From: Acholoe squamosa
Taxonomy: Eukaryota > Annelida > Polychaeta > Phyllodocida > Polynoidae
Direction: 5' to 3'
Length of the DNA stretch: 64,000 bases
NCBI GenBank assembly: GCA_949317995.1
Contig: OX439046.1
Span: forward strand, 78,278,570-78,342,569
The position numbers and the translations under genes are program-made. Below the pieces are notes generated by a model. It had not been told where the DNA came from. It did no database searches and saw only the letters and a program-made list of their open reading frames with translations. Shown one piece after another: positions 32,365-45,371 of the stretch (the stretch's first letter is position 1; each line of letters opens with the position of its first letter).

Positions 32365-32910
32365 GCTTTAGATCATGATATTGGGTAGGTTCAATAAACT
32401 TTAGTTCATGATATTGGGTAGGTTCAATAAGCTTTAGATCATGATATTGGGTAGGTTCAATGAGCTTTAGATCATGATATTGGGTAGGTTCAATGAGCTT
32501 TAGTTCATGATATTGGGTAGGTTAAACAAGCTTTAGTTCATGATATTGGGTAGGTTCAATAAGCTTTAGTTCATGATATTGGGTAGGTTCAACAAGCTTT
32601 AGTTCATGATATTGGGTAGGTTCAATAAGCTTTAGTTCATAATATTGGGTAGATTCAACAAGCTTTAGATCATGATATTGGGTAGGTTCAATGAGCTTTA
32701 GATCATGATATTGGGTAGGTTCAATGAGCTTTAGTTCATGATATTGGGTAGGTTCAACAAGCTTTAGTTCATGATATTGGGTAGGTTCAATAAGCTTTAG
32801 TTCATGATATTGGGTAGGTTCAATAAGCTTAAGTTCATGATATTGGGTAGGTTCAATGAGCTTCAAATCATAATATTGGGTAGGTTCAATAAGCTTGAGA
32901 TCATGATATG
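32365..32910 (-). repeat. Minisatellite, 33-bp unit, about 17 copies
   Basis: The plus-strand unit is GATATTGGGTAGGTTCAATA followed by AGCTTTAGTTCAT. It is 11 codons long, which leaves a 114-codon minus frame open (32522-32866), a by-product. Confidence 0.95.
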
Positions 32911-32984
32911 CAGTGTAAATGCTAATCTGAGAGTATTTCTTTTATAGTACTTGCATGTCATTTGCTGTAATATTTGTAGAGCCC

Positions 32985-34085
32985 CCTGTAGTCCTGGTGC
33001 TGGATTCTAACTGCATCAGCACATGGTGAAACACTCCCCTGTAGTCCTGGTGCTGGATTCTGACTGCATCAGAACATGGTGAAACACTCCCCTGTAGTCC
33101 TGGTGCTGGATTCTGACTGCATCAGAACATGGTGAAACACCCCCCTGTAGTCCTGGTGCTGGATTATGAGTACATCAGAACATAGTGAAACAACCCCCTG
33201 TAGTCCTAGTGCTGCATTATGACTACATCAGAACATGGTGAAACAACCCCCTGTAGTCCTAGTGCTGCATTATGACTACATCAGAACATGGTGAAACACC
33301 CCCCTGTAGTCCTAGTGCTGCATTATGACTACATCAAAACATGGTGAAACACCGCCCTGTAGTCCTGGTGCTGCATTATGACTACATCAGAACATGGTGA
33401 AACACCCCCCTGTAGTCCTGGTGCTGCATTATGACTACATCAGAACATGGTGAAACACCCCCCTGTAGTCCTGGTGCTGCATTATGACTACATCAGAACA
33501 TGGTGAAACACCCCCCTGTAGTCCTGGTGCTGCATTATGACTACATCAGAACATGGTGAAACACCCCCCCTGTATTCCTGGTGCTGCATTATGACTACAT
33601 CAGAACATGGTGAAACACCCCCCAGTAGTCCTAGTGCTGCATTATGACTACATCAGAACATGGTGAAACACCCCCCTGTAGTCCTAGTGCTGCATTATGA
33701 CTACATCAAAACATGGTGAAACACCCCCCAGTAGTCCTGGTGCTGCATTATGACTACATCAGAACATGGTGAAACACCCCCCCTGTATTCCTGGTGCTGG
33801 ATTCTGACTACATCACAACATGGTGAAACACCCCCCTGTAGTCCTAGTGCTGCATTATGACTACATCAGAACATGGTGAAACACCCCCCTGTAGTCCTAG
33901 TGCTGGATTATGACTACATCAGAACATGGTGAAACACCCCCCTGTAGTCCTAGTGCTGCATTATGACTACATCAGAACATGGTGAAACACCCCCCTGTAG
34001 TCCTGATGCTGCATTATGACTACATAGGAACATTGTGAAACATCCCCCTGTAGTCCTAGTGCTGCATTATGACAACATGAGAACA
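32985..34085 (+). repeat. Minisatellite, 52/53-bp unit, about 21 copies
   Basis: The unit is CCCCTGTAGTCCTGGTGCTG, then CATTATGACTACATCAGAAC and ATGGTGAAACAC. The first three copies carry GGATTCTGACTGCATC instead, so one edge is an older variant. Confidence 0.95.
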
Positions 34086-34335
34086 TGCCCTGCAGCAGGC
34101 TTCTATGATGGAAAGACAACAGTACAGAGGCAATGAAGGCAGCGGATCATGTCTGTAATATTGTGTCTATGTCACAACTCTAGTTTGCAGGCATCAACAG
34201 AGAAATCTGTAATTATTTTTCTGCCCCACTTCTAAAGTCTGCAGCACAAGAGATTCTATCATTCTGTCCAGTAATCACTTGATGCTCTAAGTGTGCAGAG
34301 GGAGTGACATAGTCACTGTCAGAATCACAGTAAGG
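34086..34335. other. Unique spacer
   Basis: I see nothing recognisable in this stretch. Confidence 0.4.
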
Positions 34336-34555
34336 TGCCATATGTAGAACTATAGTGGGGTCATTGTGAGAAGCAACGTGCATTGTAAAACTATAGTGGT
34401 GTCATTGTGAGAGGCAGAGTGCAGTGTGTAGAACTAAAGTGGTGTCATTGTGAGAAGCAGAGTGCAGGGTGTAGAACTATAGTGGTGTCATTGTGAGAAG
34501 CAGAGTGCAGGGTGTAGAACTATAGTGGTGTCATTGTGAGAAGAAGAGTGCAGTG
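34336..34555 (+). repeat. Minisatellite, ~43-bp unit, 5 copies
   Basis: The unit is GTGTAGAACTATAGTGGTGT followed by CATTGTGAGAAGCAGAGTGCAGG. Confidence 0.9.
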
Positions 34556-34599
34556 TACTCCCCTGGGGCTGGGTTAGATTGGTTCATATCCCTGCCAGT

Positions 34600-35172
34600 C
34601 TTATATCTGCCACTCCCATCTCTGCCACTCCCATCTCTGCCACTCCCATCTCTGCCACTCCCATCTCTGCCACTCCCATCTCTGCCACTCCCATCTCTGC
34701 CACTCTCATCTCTGTCACTTCCATTTCTGCCACTCTCATATCTGCCACTATCATCTCTGCCACTCTCATCTCTGCCACTTCACATATCTACCACTCCCAT
34801 CTCTGCGACTCCCATTTCTGCCACTCCCATCATTGCCACTCCCATCTCTGCCACTCACATCTCTGCCACTCACATCTCTGTCACTCTCATCTCTACCACT
34901 CCCATCTCTGCCACTCCCATTTATGCCACTCCCATCATTGCCACTCCCATCTCTGCCACTCCCATCTCTGCCACTCACATCTCTGCCACTCTCATCTCTG
35001 TCACTCCCATCTCTGCCACTCCCATCATTGCCACTCCCATCTCTGCCACTCACATCTCTGTCACTCTCATCTCTGCCACTATCATCTCTGCCACTCTCAT
35101 CTCTGCCACTTCACATATCTACCACTCCCATCTCTGCCACTCCCATTTCTGCCACTCCCATCATTGCCACTC
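34600..35172 (+). repeat. Minisatellite, 15-bp unit, about 38 copies
   Basis: The unit is CCACTCCCATCTCTG with variants (CTCTCATCTCTG, CACATCTCTG, CATCATTG). A block of variants recurs (34780-34840 resembles 35105-35165), so there is higher-order structure. It passes without a gap into the next array. Confidence 0.95.
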
Positions 35173-37660
35173 CCACACTCACCCCCTCACTCACCCCCTC
35201 ACTCACCCCCTCACTCACCCCCTCACTCACCCCCACAGTCACCCCCACACTCACCCCCACACTCACCCCCACACTCACCCCCACACTCACCCCCTCACTC
35301 ACCCCCACACTCACTCCCACACTCACCCCACACCCACCCCCCACACTCACCCCCACACTCACCCCCACACTCACCCCAACACTCACCCCTACACTCACCC
35401 CCACATTCACCCCACACCCACCCCCCCACACTCACCCCCACACTCACCCCACACTCAACCCACACTCACTCCCACACTCACCCCCACACTCACCCCCACA
35501 CTCACCCCCACACTCACCCCCACACTCACTCCCACACTCACCCGACACCCACCCCCCCCACACTCACCCCCACACTCACCCCTACACTCACCCCAACACT
35601 CACCCCCACACTCACTCCCACACTCACCCCAACACTCACCCCCTCACTCACCCCCTCACTCACCCCCACACTCACCCCACACTCACCCCCACACTCACCC
35701 CCACACTCACCCCCCCCCCACACACCCCAACACTCACCCCCACACTCACTCCCACACTCACCCCCACACTCACCCCCACACTCACCCCACACTCACCCCC
35801 ACACTCACCCCACACTCACTCCCACACTCACCCCACACTCACCCCCACACTCACCCCCACACCCAACCCCACACTCACCCCCACACTCACCCCCACACCC
35901 ACCCCCACACTCACCCCCACACCCACCCCCACACTCACCCCCACACTCACCCTCACACTCACTCTCCACTCACCCACACACTCACCCCACACTCACCCCA
36001 CACTCACCCCCTTACTCACCCTCACACTCACACCCACACTCACCCCCACACTCACCCCCACACTCACCCCCACACTCACCCCCCACACTCACCCCACACT
36101 CACCCCCACACTCACTCCACACTCACCCCACACTCACCCCACACTCACCCCCACACTCACCCCACACTCACCCCCACACTCACTCCCACACTCACCCCCA
36201 CACTCAACCCCACACTCACCCCCACACTCACCCCCACACTCACCATCAAACTCACCCCCACATTCACCCCCACACTCACCCCCTCACTCACTCCACACTC
36301 ACCCCACACTCACCCCCACACTCACCCCCCACACTCACCCCCACACTCACCCTCACACTCACCCCCACACTCACCCCACACTCACCCCCACACTCACCCT
36401 CACACTCACCCCATACTCACCCCCACACTAACCCCCACACTCACCCCACACTCACCCCCACACTCACCCCACACTCACCCCCACACTCACCCCACACTCA
36501 CCCCCACACTCACCCCCACACCCACGCCCACACTCACCCCCCACACTCACCCCCCACACTCACCCTCACACTCACCCTACACTCACCCACACACTCACCC
36601 CACACTCACCCCCACACTCACCCCCACACTCACCCCACACTCACCCCCACACTCACCCCCACACTCACCCCCACACTCACCCCACACTCACCCCCACACT
36701 CACCCCCACACTCACCCCCTCACTCACCCCACACTCACTCCCACACTCACCCCACACTCACCCCACACTCACCCCCACACTCACCCCACACTCACCACAC
36801 ACTCCCCCCACACTCACCCCACACTCCCACACTCATCCCCACACTCACCCCCACACTCACCCCCACACTCACCCCCACACTCACCCCACACTCACCCCAC
36901 ACTCCCACACTCATCCCCACACTAACCCCCACACTCACCCCCACACTCACCCCCACTCACCCCCCACTCACCCCCCACACTCACCCCCCCCCCACTTACC
37001 CCCACACTCACTCCCACACTCACCCTCACACTCACCCCACACTCACCCCCACACTCACCCCCACATTCCCACACTCACCCTCACACTCACCCCACACTCA
37101 CCCTCACACTCACCCCACACTCACCCCCACACTCACCCCACACTCACCCCCACACTCACCCCCACACCCACCCCCACACTCACCCCCACACTCACCCCCA
37201 CACTCACCCCCACACTCACCCCCACACTCACCCCACACTCACTCCCACACTTACCCCACACTCACCCCACACTCACCCCCACACTCACTCCCACACTCAC
37301 CCTCACACTCACCCCCTCACTCACCCCCACACTCACCCCACACTCACCCCACACTCACCCCCACACTCACCCCCACACTCACCCCCACACTCACCCCCAC
37401 ACTCATCCCCACACTCACCCCACACTCACCCCACACTCACCCCCACACTCACTCCCACACTCACCCTCACACTCACCCCACACTCACCCCACACTCACCC
37501 CCACACTCACCCTCACACTCACCCCCCACACTCACCCCCTCACTAACCCCCACACTCACCCCACACTCACCCCACACTCACCCCCACATTCACCCAATAC
37601 TCAATCCCACACTCACCCCCACATTCACCCAATACTCACCCCCACACTCACTCCCACACT
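35173..37660 (+). repeat. C-rich minisatellite, 12/13-bp unit CACACTCACCCC(C)
   Basis: Continuous CACTCACCCC-type repeat with CCCTCA, CCCACACCCA and CACATTCA variants. Mixed 12 and 13-bp units and the lack of stops keep all three forward frames open for hundreds of codons (up to 1027), all His/Thr/Pro/Ser by-products. The minus strand is G-rich with G3-G5 runs and repeats GGTGAGTGTG. Confidence 0.95.
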
Positions 37661-38311
37661 AACAGTCTTAATAACCAACATCCAAAGCCACCCTCAACAC
37701 ATCCACACCCACAACCATCCACACTCACACACCCACTCAGTCCCTCACAGACTGCCAATCTATTCTCTCTCTCGTCCTCTCCCCCGACACGTGCCGTCAC
37801 CATGCACACCTTGATTAGTGCTGAAGACGCCAACCAGGTTGCAGCAGTACACCATAGCACCACTATCCTACTTCCTGCACAGAGCATGGAGACCACAGAG
37901 AACCAGTCCCCTATGTACAGGGTGCCAGTGTAGCAGGAGCTTGAGGAGTGTAAATCAGAGGGGTATTCATTAGCCGCATGCCAGCCACACGGCGCGCGCC
38001 ACAGGCGCACCTCCTCTGGTAGATGGAGTGCAAGCGCGTTCAGGTCCAGGCGCGCACCAACTGCTGGGCGTGCGGCCTATTGAATGCCCCTCAGGCAATG
38101 CTGGTGGTGCAGGGGACCACCCATGCTGGAGGCACACCTAGTGCAGCAGGGACACCACAGAGAACTAGTCACCTAGGCACGGAGTACCAGTGTAGCAGGT
38201 GGCCAGGTTAGCAGAGTAGCGGCATTAAGTAGTGAGGGCTACAGGTAGAGGACCAGGCAATGCTAGCGGTGCCTGGAGTATAGCAGCTACTGCCCTGCAT
38301 ATTACAAGACT
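37661..38311. repeat. 651-bp non-array segment, copy 1 of 3
   Basis: Single-copy-like DNA embedded in the C-rich array. It contains a foldback element (37958-38092) and two diverged phrases, each with CCACAGAGAAC and CCAGTGTAGCAGG. Its frames (minus 120 codons, plus 62 codons) are identical in all three copies, but no product is recognisable. The right edge joins the array through a shared ACT. Confidence 0.9.
37958..38092. mobile_element. Foldback (MITE-like) element, 135 bp
   Basis: GAGGGGTATTCATTAGCCGC at the left is an imperfect inverted match to GGCCTATTGAATGCCCCTC at the right, and the similarity extends about 40 bases inward through GC-rich GGCGCGC blocks. It is repeated at 40277-40411 and 41889-42023 with the segment that carries it. 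Confidence 0.55.
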
Positions 38312-39979
38312 CACCCCACACTCACCCCCACACTCACCCCCACACCCACGCCCACACTCACCCCCCACACTCACCCCCCACACTCACCCTCACACTCACC
38401 CTACACTCACCCACACACTCACCCCACACTCACCCCCACACTCACCCCCACACTCACCATCAAACTCACCCCCACATTCACCCCCACACTCACCCCCTCA
38501 CTCACTCCACACTCACCCCACACTCACCCCCACACTCACCCCCCACACTCACCCCCACACTCACCCTCACACTCACCCCCACACTCACCCCACACTCACC
38601 CCCACACTCACCCTCACACTCACCCCATACTCACCCCCACACTAACCCCCACACTCACCCCACACTCACCCCCACACTCACCCCACACTCACCCCCACAC
38701 TCACCCCACACTCACCCCCACACTCACCCCCACACCCACGCCCACACTCACCCCCCACACTCACCCCCCACACTCACCCTCACACTCACCCTACACTCAC
38801 CCACACACTCACCCCACACTCACCCCCACACTCACCCCCACACTCACCCCACACTCACCCCCACACTCACCCCCACACTCACCCCCACACTCACCCCACA
38901 CTCACCCCCACACTCACCCCCACACTCACCCCCTCACTCACCCCACACTCACTCCCACACTCACCCCACACTCACCCCACACTCACCCCCACACTCACCC
39001 CACACTCACCACACACTCCCCCCACACTCACCCCACACTCCCACACTCATCCCCACACTCACCCCCACACTCACCCCCACACTCACCCCCACACTCACCC
39101 CACACTCACCCCACACTCCCACACTCATCCCCACACTAACCCCCACACTCACCCCCACACTCACCCCCACTCACCCCCCACTCACCCCCCACACTCACCC
39201 CCCCCCACTTACCCCCACACTCACTCCCACACTCACCCTCACACTCACCCCACACTCACCCCCACACTCACCCCCACATTCCCACACTCACCCTCACACT
39301 CACCCCACACTCACCCTCACACTCACCCCACACTCACCCCCACACTCACCCCACACTCACCCCCACACTCACCCCCACACCCACCCCCACACTCACCCCC
39401 ACACTCACCCCCACACTCACCCCCACACTCACCCCCACACTCACCCCACACTCACTCCCACACTTACCCCACACTCACCCCACACTCACCCCCACACTCA
39501 CTCCCACACTCACCCTCACACTCACCCCCTCACTCACCCCCACACTCACCCCACACTCACCCCACACTCACCCCCACACTCACCCCCACACTCACCCCCA
39601 CACTCACCCCCACACTCATCCCCACACTCACCCCACACTCACCCCACACTCACCCCCACACTCACTCCCACACTCACCCTCACACTCACCCCACACTCAC
39701 CCCACACTCACCCCCACACTCACCCTCACACTCACCCCCCACACTCACCCCCTCACTAACCCCCACACTCACCCCACACTCACCCCACACTCACCCCCAC
39801 ACTCACTCCCACACTCACCCTCACACTCACCCCACACTCACCCCACACTCACCCCCACACTCACCCTCACACTCACCCCCCACACTCACCCCCTCACTAA
39901 CCCCCACACTCACCCCACACTCACCCCACACTCACCCCCACATTCACCCAATACTCACCCCCACACTCACTCCCACACT
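38312..39979 (+). repeat. C-rich 12/13-bp array, second block
   Basis: It repeats variant patterns found in 36240-37660 (for example CACCCACGCCCACACTC at 36520, 38344 and 38730), showing that large blocks of the array were copied together with the 651-bp segment. Confidence 0.95.
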
Positions 39980-40630
39980 AACAGTCTTAATAACCAACAT
40001 CCAAAGCCACCCTCAACACATCCACACCCACAACCATCCACACTCACACACCCACTCAGTCCCTCACAGACTGCCAATCTATTCTCTCTCTCGTCCTCTC
40101 CCCCGACACGTGCCGTCACCATGCACACCTTGATTAGTGCTGAAGACGCCAACCAGGTTGCAGCAGTACACCATAGCACCACTATCCTACTTCCTGCACA
40201 GAGCATGGAGACCACAGAGAACCAGTCCCCTATGTACAGGGTGCCAGTGTAGCAGGAGCTTGAGGAGTGTAAATCAGAGGGGTATTCATTAGCCGCATGC
40301 CAGCCACACGGCGCGCGCCACAGGCGCACCTCCTCTGGTAGATGGAGTGCAAGCGCGTTCAGGTCCAGGCGCGCACCAACTGCTGGGCGTGCGGCCTATT
40401 GAATGCCCCTCAGGCAATGCTGGTGGTGCAGGGGACCACCCATGCTGGAGGCACACCTAGTGCAGCAGGGACACCACAGAGAACTAGTCACCTAGGCACG
40501 GAGTACCAGTGTAGCAGGTGGCCAGGTTAGCAGAGTAGCGGCATTAAGTAGTGAGGGCTACAGGTAGAGGACCAGGCAATGCTAGCGGTGCCTGGAGTAT
40601 AGCAGCTACTGCCCTGCATATTACAAGACT
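39980..40630. repeat. 651-bp segment, copy 2 of 3
   Basis: It lies 2319 bp from copy 1 and looks identical by eye. The right edge rejoins the array at the same base as copy 1. Confidence 0.9.
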
Positions 40631-41591
40631 CACCCCACACTCACCCCCACACTCACCCCCACACCCACGCCCACACTCACCCCCCACACTCACCCCCCAC
40701 ACTCACCCTCACACTCACCCTACACTCACCCACACACTCACCCCACACTCACCCCCACACTCACCCCCACACTCACCCCACACTCACCCCCACACTCACC
40801 CCCACACTCACCCCCACACTCACCCCACACTCACCCCCACACTCACCCCCACACTCACCCCCTCACTCACCCCACACTCACTCCCACACTCACCCCACAC
40901 TCACCCCACACTCACCCCCACACTCACCCCACACTCACCACACACTCCCCCCACACTCACCCCACACTCCCACACTCATCCCCACACTCACCCCCACACT
41001 CACCCCCACACTCACCCCCACACTCACCCCACACTCACCCCACACTCCCACACTCATCCCCACACTAACCCCCACACTCACCCCCACACTCACCCCCACT
41101 CACCCCCCACTCACCCCCCACACTCACCCCCCCCCACTTACCCCCACACTCACTCCCACACTCACCCTCACACTCACCCCACACTCACCCCCACACTCAC
41201 CCCCACATTCCCACACTCACCCTCACACTCACCCCACACTCACCCTCACACTCACCCCACACTCACCCCCACACTCACCCCACACTCACCCCCACACTCA
41301 CCCCCACACCCACCCCCACACTCACCCCCACACTCACCCCCACACTCACCCCCACACTCACCCCCACACTCACCCCACACTCACTCCCACACTTACCCCA
41401 CACTCACCCCACACTCACCCCCACACTCACTCCCACACTCACCCTCACACTCACCCCCTCACTCACCCCCACACTAACCCCCACACTCACCCCACACTCA
41501 CCCCACACTCACCCCCACATTCACCCAACACTCAATCCCACACTCACCCCCACATTCACCCAATACTCACCCCCACACTCACTCCCACACT
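40631..41591 (+). repeat. C-rich 12/13-bp array, third block
   Basis: Shorter than the second block, with the same internal variant order for most of its length. Confidence 0.95.
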
Positions 41592-42242
41592 AACAGTCTT
41601 AATAACCAACATCCAAAGCCACCCTCAACACATCCACACCCACAACCATCCACACTCACACACCCACTCAGTCCCTCACAGACTGCCAATCTATTCTCTC
41701 TCTCGTCCTCTCCCCCGACACGTGCCGTCACCATGCACACCTTGATTAGTGCTGAAGACGCCAACCAGGTTGCAGCAGTACACCATAGCACCACTATCCT
41801 ACTTCCTGCACAGAGCATGGAGACCACAGAGAACCAGTCCCCTATGTACAGGGTGCCAGTGTAGCAGGAGCTTGAGGAGTGTAAATCAGAGGGGTATTCA
41901 TTAGCCGCATGCCAGCCACACGGCGCGCGCCACAGGCGCACCTCCTCTGGTAGATGGAGTGCAAGCGCGTTCAGGTCCAGGCGCGCACCAACTGCTGGGC
42001 GTGCGGCCTATTGAATGCCCCTCAGGCAATGCTGGTGGTGCAGGGGACCACCCATGCTGGAGGCACACCTAGTGCAGCAGGGACACCACAGAGAACTAGT
42101 CACCTAGGCACGGAGTACCAGTGTAGCAGGTGGCCAGGTTAGCAGAGTAGCGGCATTAAGTAGTGAGGGCTACAGGTAGAGGACCAGGCAATGCTAGCGG
42201 TGCCTGGAGTATAGCAGCTACTGCCCTGCATATTACAAGACT
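41592..42242. repeat. 651-bp segment, copy 3 of 3, probable original
   Basis: Only this copy continues into unique DNA (ACT then GGTAGGGAAG). The other two are followed by ACTCACCCC. It is therefore likely the ancestral right flank of the array. Confidence 0.9.
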
Positions 42243-42754
42243 GGTAGGGAAGTAGTTGAAGATGCAGAGTACTGGGGAGTCTAAGTCTAACTGGCAGTGA
42301 CCTAGTAGGGTCTAAGTGTGAATGTCACCAGAGGTCTGCTCTCTATGAGAGAGTGAACAACGTCATTAATCTTGCACATTATCCCATGAGATATGCATTG
42401 TATAAGAGCAGCATATCACCGTAGGAATATGCTCTGTTGCAAAGTGCTAGAGGGTCAAAGCATTAGAGTGGTGTAGTGGTTAGGGCATGGTGTAGTGGTT
42501 AGGGCATGGTTATTGTATGCCCCCTATGTTTGTATGTGGACCCAATGAGGACATAACACCTGCAAACATTATAGCATGGATTAAGGCCATGTTTATTGGA
42601 ACACAGTCCACTCGTGGAAACAGGCCCCTTCCCAATAAGGACACAGCCTATGGGGCCTTAGCCTGGAAGGACATACCCACAGCCAGGTCATGGGTCTGAC
42701 TCCATGCACGGCCATTTAAGACCCTACCACATCTAAGACATACACCCTTACCCC
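42243..42754. other. Unique DNA with a duplicated tRNA box-A-like motif
   Basis: TGTAGTGGTTAGGGCATGG occurs twice in tandem (42472-42490 and 42491-42509). It resembles the D arm/box A of tRNA-Glu or tRNA-Val, but no box B follows, so it may be a SINE fragment. A 60-codon frame at 42517-42699 is not recognised. Confidence 0.4.
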
Positions 42755-43700
42755 TGACACCTTCTATAAGGGCATTAGGACATAAGCCCCACCTTCTATA
42801 AGGACATTAGGACATAAGCCCCACCTTCTATAAGGACATTAGGACATAAGCCCACCTTCTATAAGGACATTAGGACATAAGCCCCACCTTCTATAAGGGC
42901 ATTAGGACATAAGCCCACCTTCTATAAGGGCATTAGGACATAAGCCCACCTTCTATAAGGACATTAGGACATAAGCCCCACCTTCTATAACGACATAAGG
43001 ACATAAGCCCTAGCTTCTATAAGGACATTAGGACATAAGCCTTACCTTCTATAAGGGCATTAGGACATAAGCCCACCTTCTATAAGGGCATTAGGACATA
43101 AGCCCACCTTCTATAAGGACATTAGGACATAAGCCCACCTTCTATAAGGACATTAGGACATAAGCCCCAGCTTCTATAAGGACATTAGGACATAAGCCCC
43201 ACCTTCTATAACGACATAAGGACATAAGCCCTAGCTTCTATAAGGACATTAGGACATAAGCCCCACCTTCTATAAGGACATTAGGACATAGGCCCCACCT
43301 TCTATGAGGACATAAGGACATAAGCCCCACCTTCTATAACGACATAAGGACATAAGCCCTAGCTTCTATAAGGACATTAGGACATAAGCCTTACCTTCTA
43401 TAAGGACATTAGGACATAAGCCCACCTTCTATAAGGGCATTAGGACATAAGCCCACCTTCTATAAGGACATTAGGACATAAGCCCCAGCTTCTATAAGGC
43501 CATAAGGACATAGGCCCCACCTTCTATGAGGACATAAGGACATAAGCCCCACCTTCTATAACGACATAAGGACATAAGCCCTAGCTTCTATAAGGACATA
43601 CGCCCCACCCTCTATAAGGACATAAGCCCCACCTTCTATAAGGATATAAGGGCATAAGCCCCACCTTCTATAAGGGCATAAGCCTCACCTTCTACAAGCC
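42755..43700 (+). repeat. Minisatellite, ~31-33-bp unit, about 29 copies
   Basis: The unit is CCTTCTATAAGGACATTAGG followed by ACATAAGCCCCA. AACGACATAAGG and GGGCATTAGG variants recur in a set order, suggesting multi-unit block duplications. Confidence 0.9.
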
Positions 43701-44144
43701 CCACCACAATTCTCTGTCTGAGCCCTTACAGTGGGTGAGGGCTCTAACGGCAGCATCAGGTGCCACAGAGGACTATGCAGGGAAGGCGTAGGTCTGGGAG
43801 TGGGTAGAGGAGAAGGGGGAGGTGTGGGCGTGCAGGGTAGACGCATGCGCTGTCTGTCTGTGTCTCTCCTGCCTCTGCTGTCTGAGGGCTTTATCACTAA
43901 GACCTAGAGTGAGGCAGTACTCACCAGTATCTAGGATGTACAGTGGGCCAGGATACAACATACCTGGATCTATATAACACTGATTACCGTGGTGCTAGGG
44001 CCTACAGCGGGGCAGTACTAACCACACCCGATCTACTATTGTTCGAGTATCTATGACCTGCAGCAGGGCAGTACCCACAGCCCCTGGATCTTTATAACAT
44101 TGATGTACCACAGTACTCTTGTGGAGCACTGATTTATGTAGCCC
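43701..44144. other. Unique DNA, no supported gene
   Basis: Short minus frames here (43685-43961) have no recognisable product. Confidence 0.4.
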
Positions 44145-44650
44145 CACCACCTGTAAGGGCATCAGGCTGACAGGCACACACTGTAAGGGCATCAGGCTGA
44201 CAGGCACACACTGTAAGGGCATCAGGCTGACAGGCACACACTGTAAGGGCATAAGCCCCACCACCTGTAAGGGCATCAGGCTGACAGGCACACACTGTAA
44301 AGGCATCAGGCTAACAGGCACACACTGTAAGGGCATAAGCCCCACCACCTGTAAGGGCATCAGGCTGACAGGCACACACTGTAAAGGCATCAGGCTGACA
44401 GGCACACACTGTAAGGGCATCAGGCTGACAGGCACACACTGTAAGGGCATAAGCCCCACCAACTGTAAGGGCATCAGGCTGACAGGCACACACTGTAAGG
44501 GCATCAGGCTGACATACTGTAAGGGCATAACCCCAACCAACTGTAAGGACATAAGCCCCACTGCCTGTAAGAGCATAAGCCCGAACACTTTTAAGGGCGT
44601 CAGGCTGACAGGCACAAACTGTTAGGGCATCAAGCTGACAGGCACATGAT
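44145..44650 (+). repeat. Minisatellite, 30-bp unit with 23-bp variant, about 18 copies
   Basis: The 30-bp unit is TGTAAGGGCATCAGGCTGAC plus AGGCACACAC. The 23-bp unit TGTAAGGGCATAAGCCCCAC CAC resembles the array at 42.8-43.7 kb. All copies contain GTAAGGGCAT. The two families are probably related. Confidence 0.9.
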
Positions 44651-45371
44651 GCAAGGGCATCACCTGTAGGACACACATACTGAGATAACCTGCAGCCTGT
44701 AAGGGTATCAGCCCTACCCTTACCTCCCCTCTCCTCCCACCAGGGGATCAGGACCAGCAGCAGAAGCAGGAGCACTCCCTGCAGTAGATCATAAAGGGTG
44801 GCACCTGTAATTCTGCAGTCACCTCCTGTGGTGCTAGTGGTGTTTTTTTATTTAATGTCAATCTACACAACAAGGTACCAAGTACCAGGACTCGGACACA
44901 GCCAGGGGTAGGGTGGAAGAGTGGGAGGCAATCTTCAGTCCTAGCAGCAGCAGCAGCAGCTTTGCACAGTAGAGCTGGGTAATTGGTCAGGGTGTGGAAC
45001 GCGGACTACATGTGGGTTCCACATACCTGTACACTAGCTGCCCAGGTGTCTCAGTACAACAGTTAACACAAGGACCTGGTACACTAACCACCATCTAACT
45101 GTCTCAGAACAGGTAATCAGTAGCTTTATCAGAGGTCTGGGAGACTTCCACCTGCTGGCATGTAGCTGTTATCCCCTGGTACACAGTGCTCAACCACAGC
45201 ACACCCAATCCTAAATATGCCATAGCTTCAAAAGCAGGGTAAAAGAACACCTAGCCTTTTCCCCATCCTAATTTATAACACAGTGGATTGTGGACAAGTC
45301 TGGCCGGGCTATTACAGTAATTATCCAGATGTACAGACCTTGCCACTATGTGAATCAGACACTCTACCCTG
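44651..45371. other. Unique DNA with an acceptor-like tract and (CAG)n
   Basis: A pyrimidine-rich tract (44712-44753) ends CCACCAG and is followed by a 33-base open stretch rich in Gln codons to a TAG at 44784-44786. This could be a terminal exon or chance. A short (CAG) tract is at 44944-44960. Confidence 0.35.

Noticed and set aside
34553-37662. Very long His/Thr/Pro/Ser ORFs (790 and 1027 codons)
   Set aside because: They lie wholly in the 15-bp and 12/13-bp arrays, exist in several frames at once and have no non-repeat domain.
37648-38211. 120- and 62-codon ORFs in the 651-bp segment as genes
   Set aside because: They are identical in three copies only because the segment was duplicated; no domain, start context or splice evidence supports them, and they overlap a foldback element.
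42470-42510. tRNA gene
   Set aside because: Only a box-A-like motif in two tandem copies; no anticodon arm or box B.
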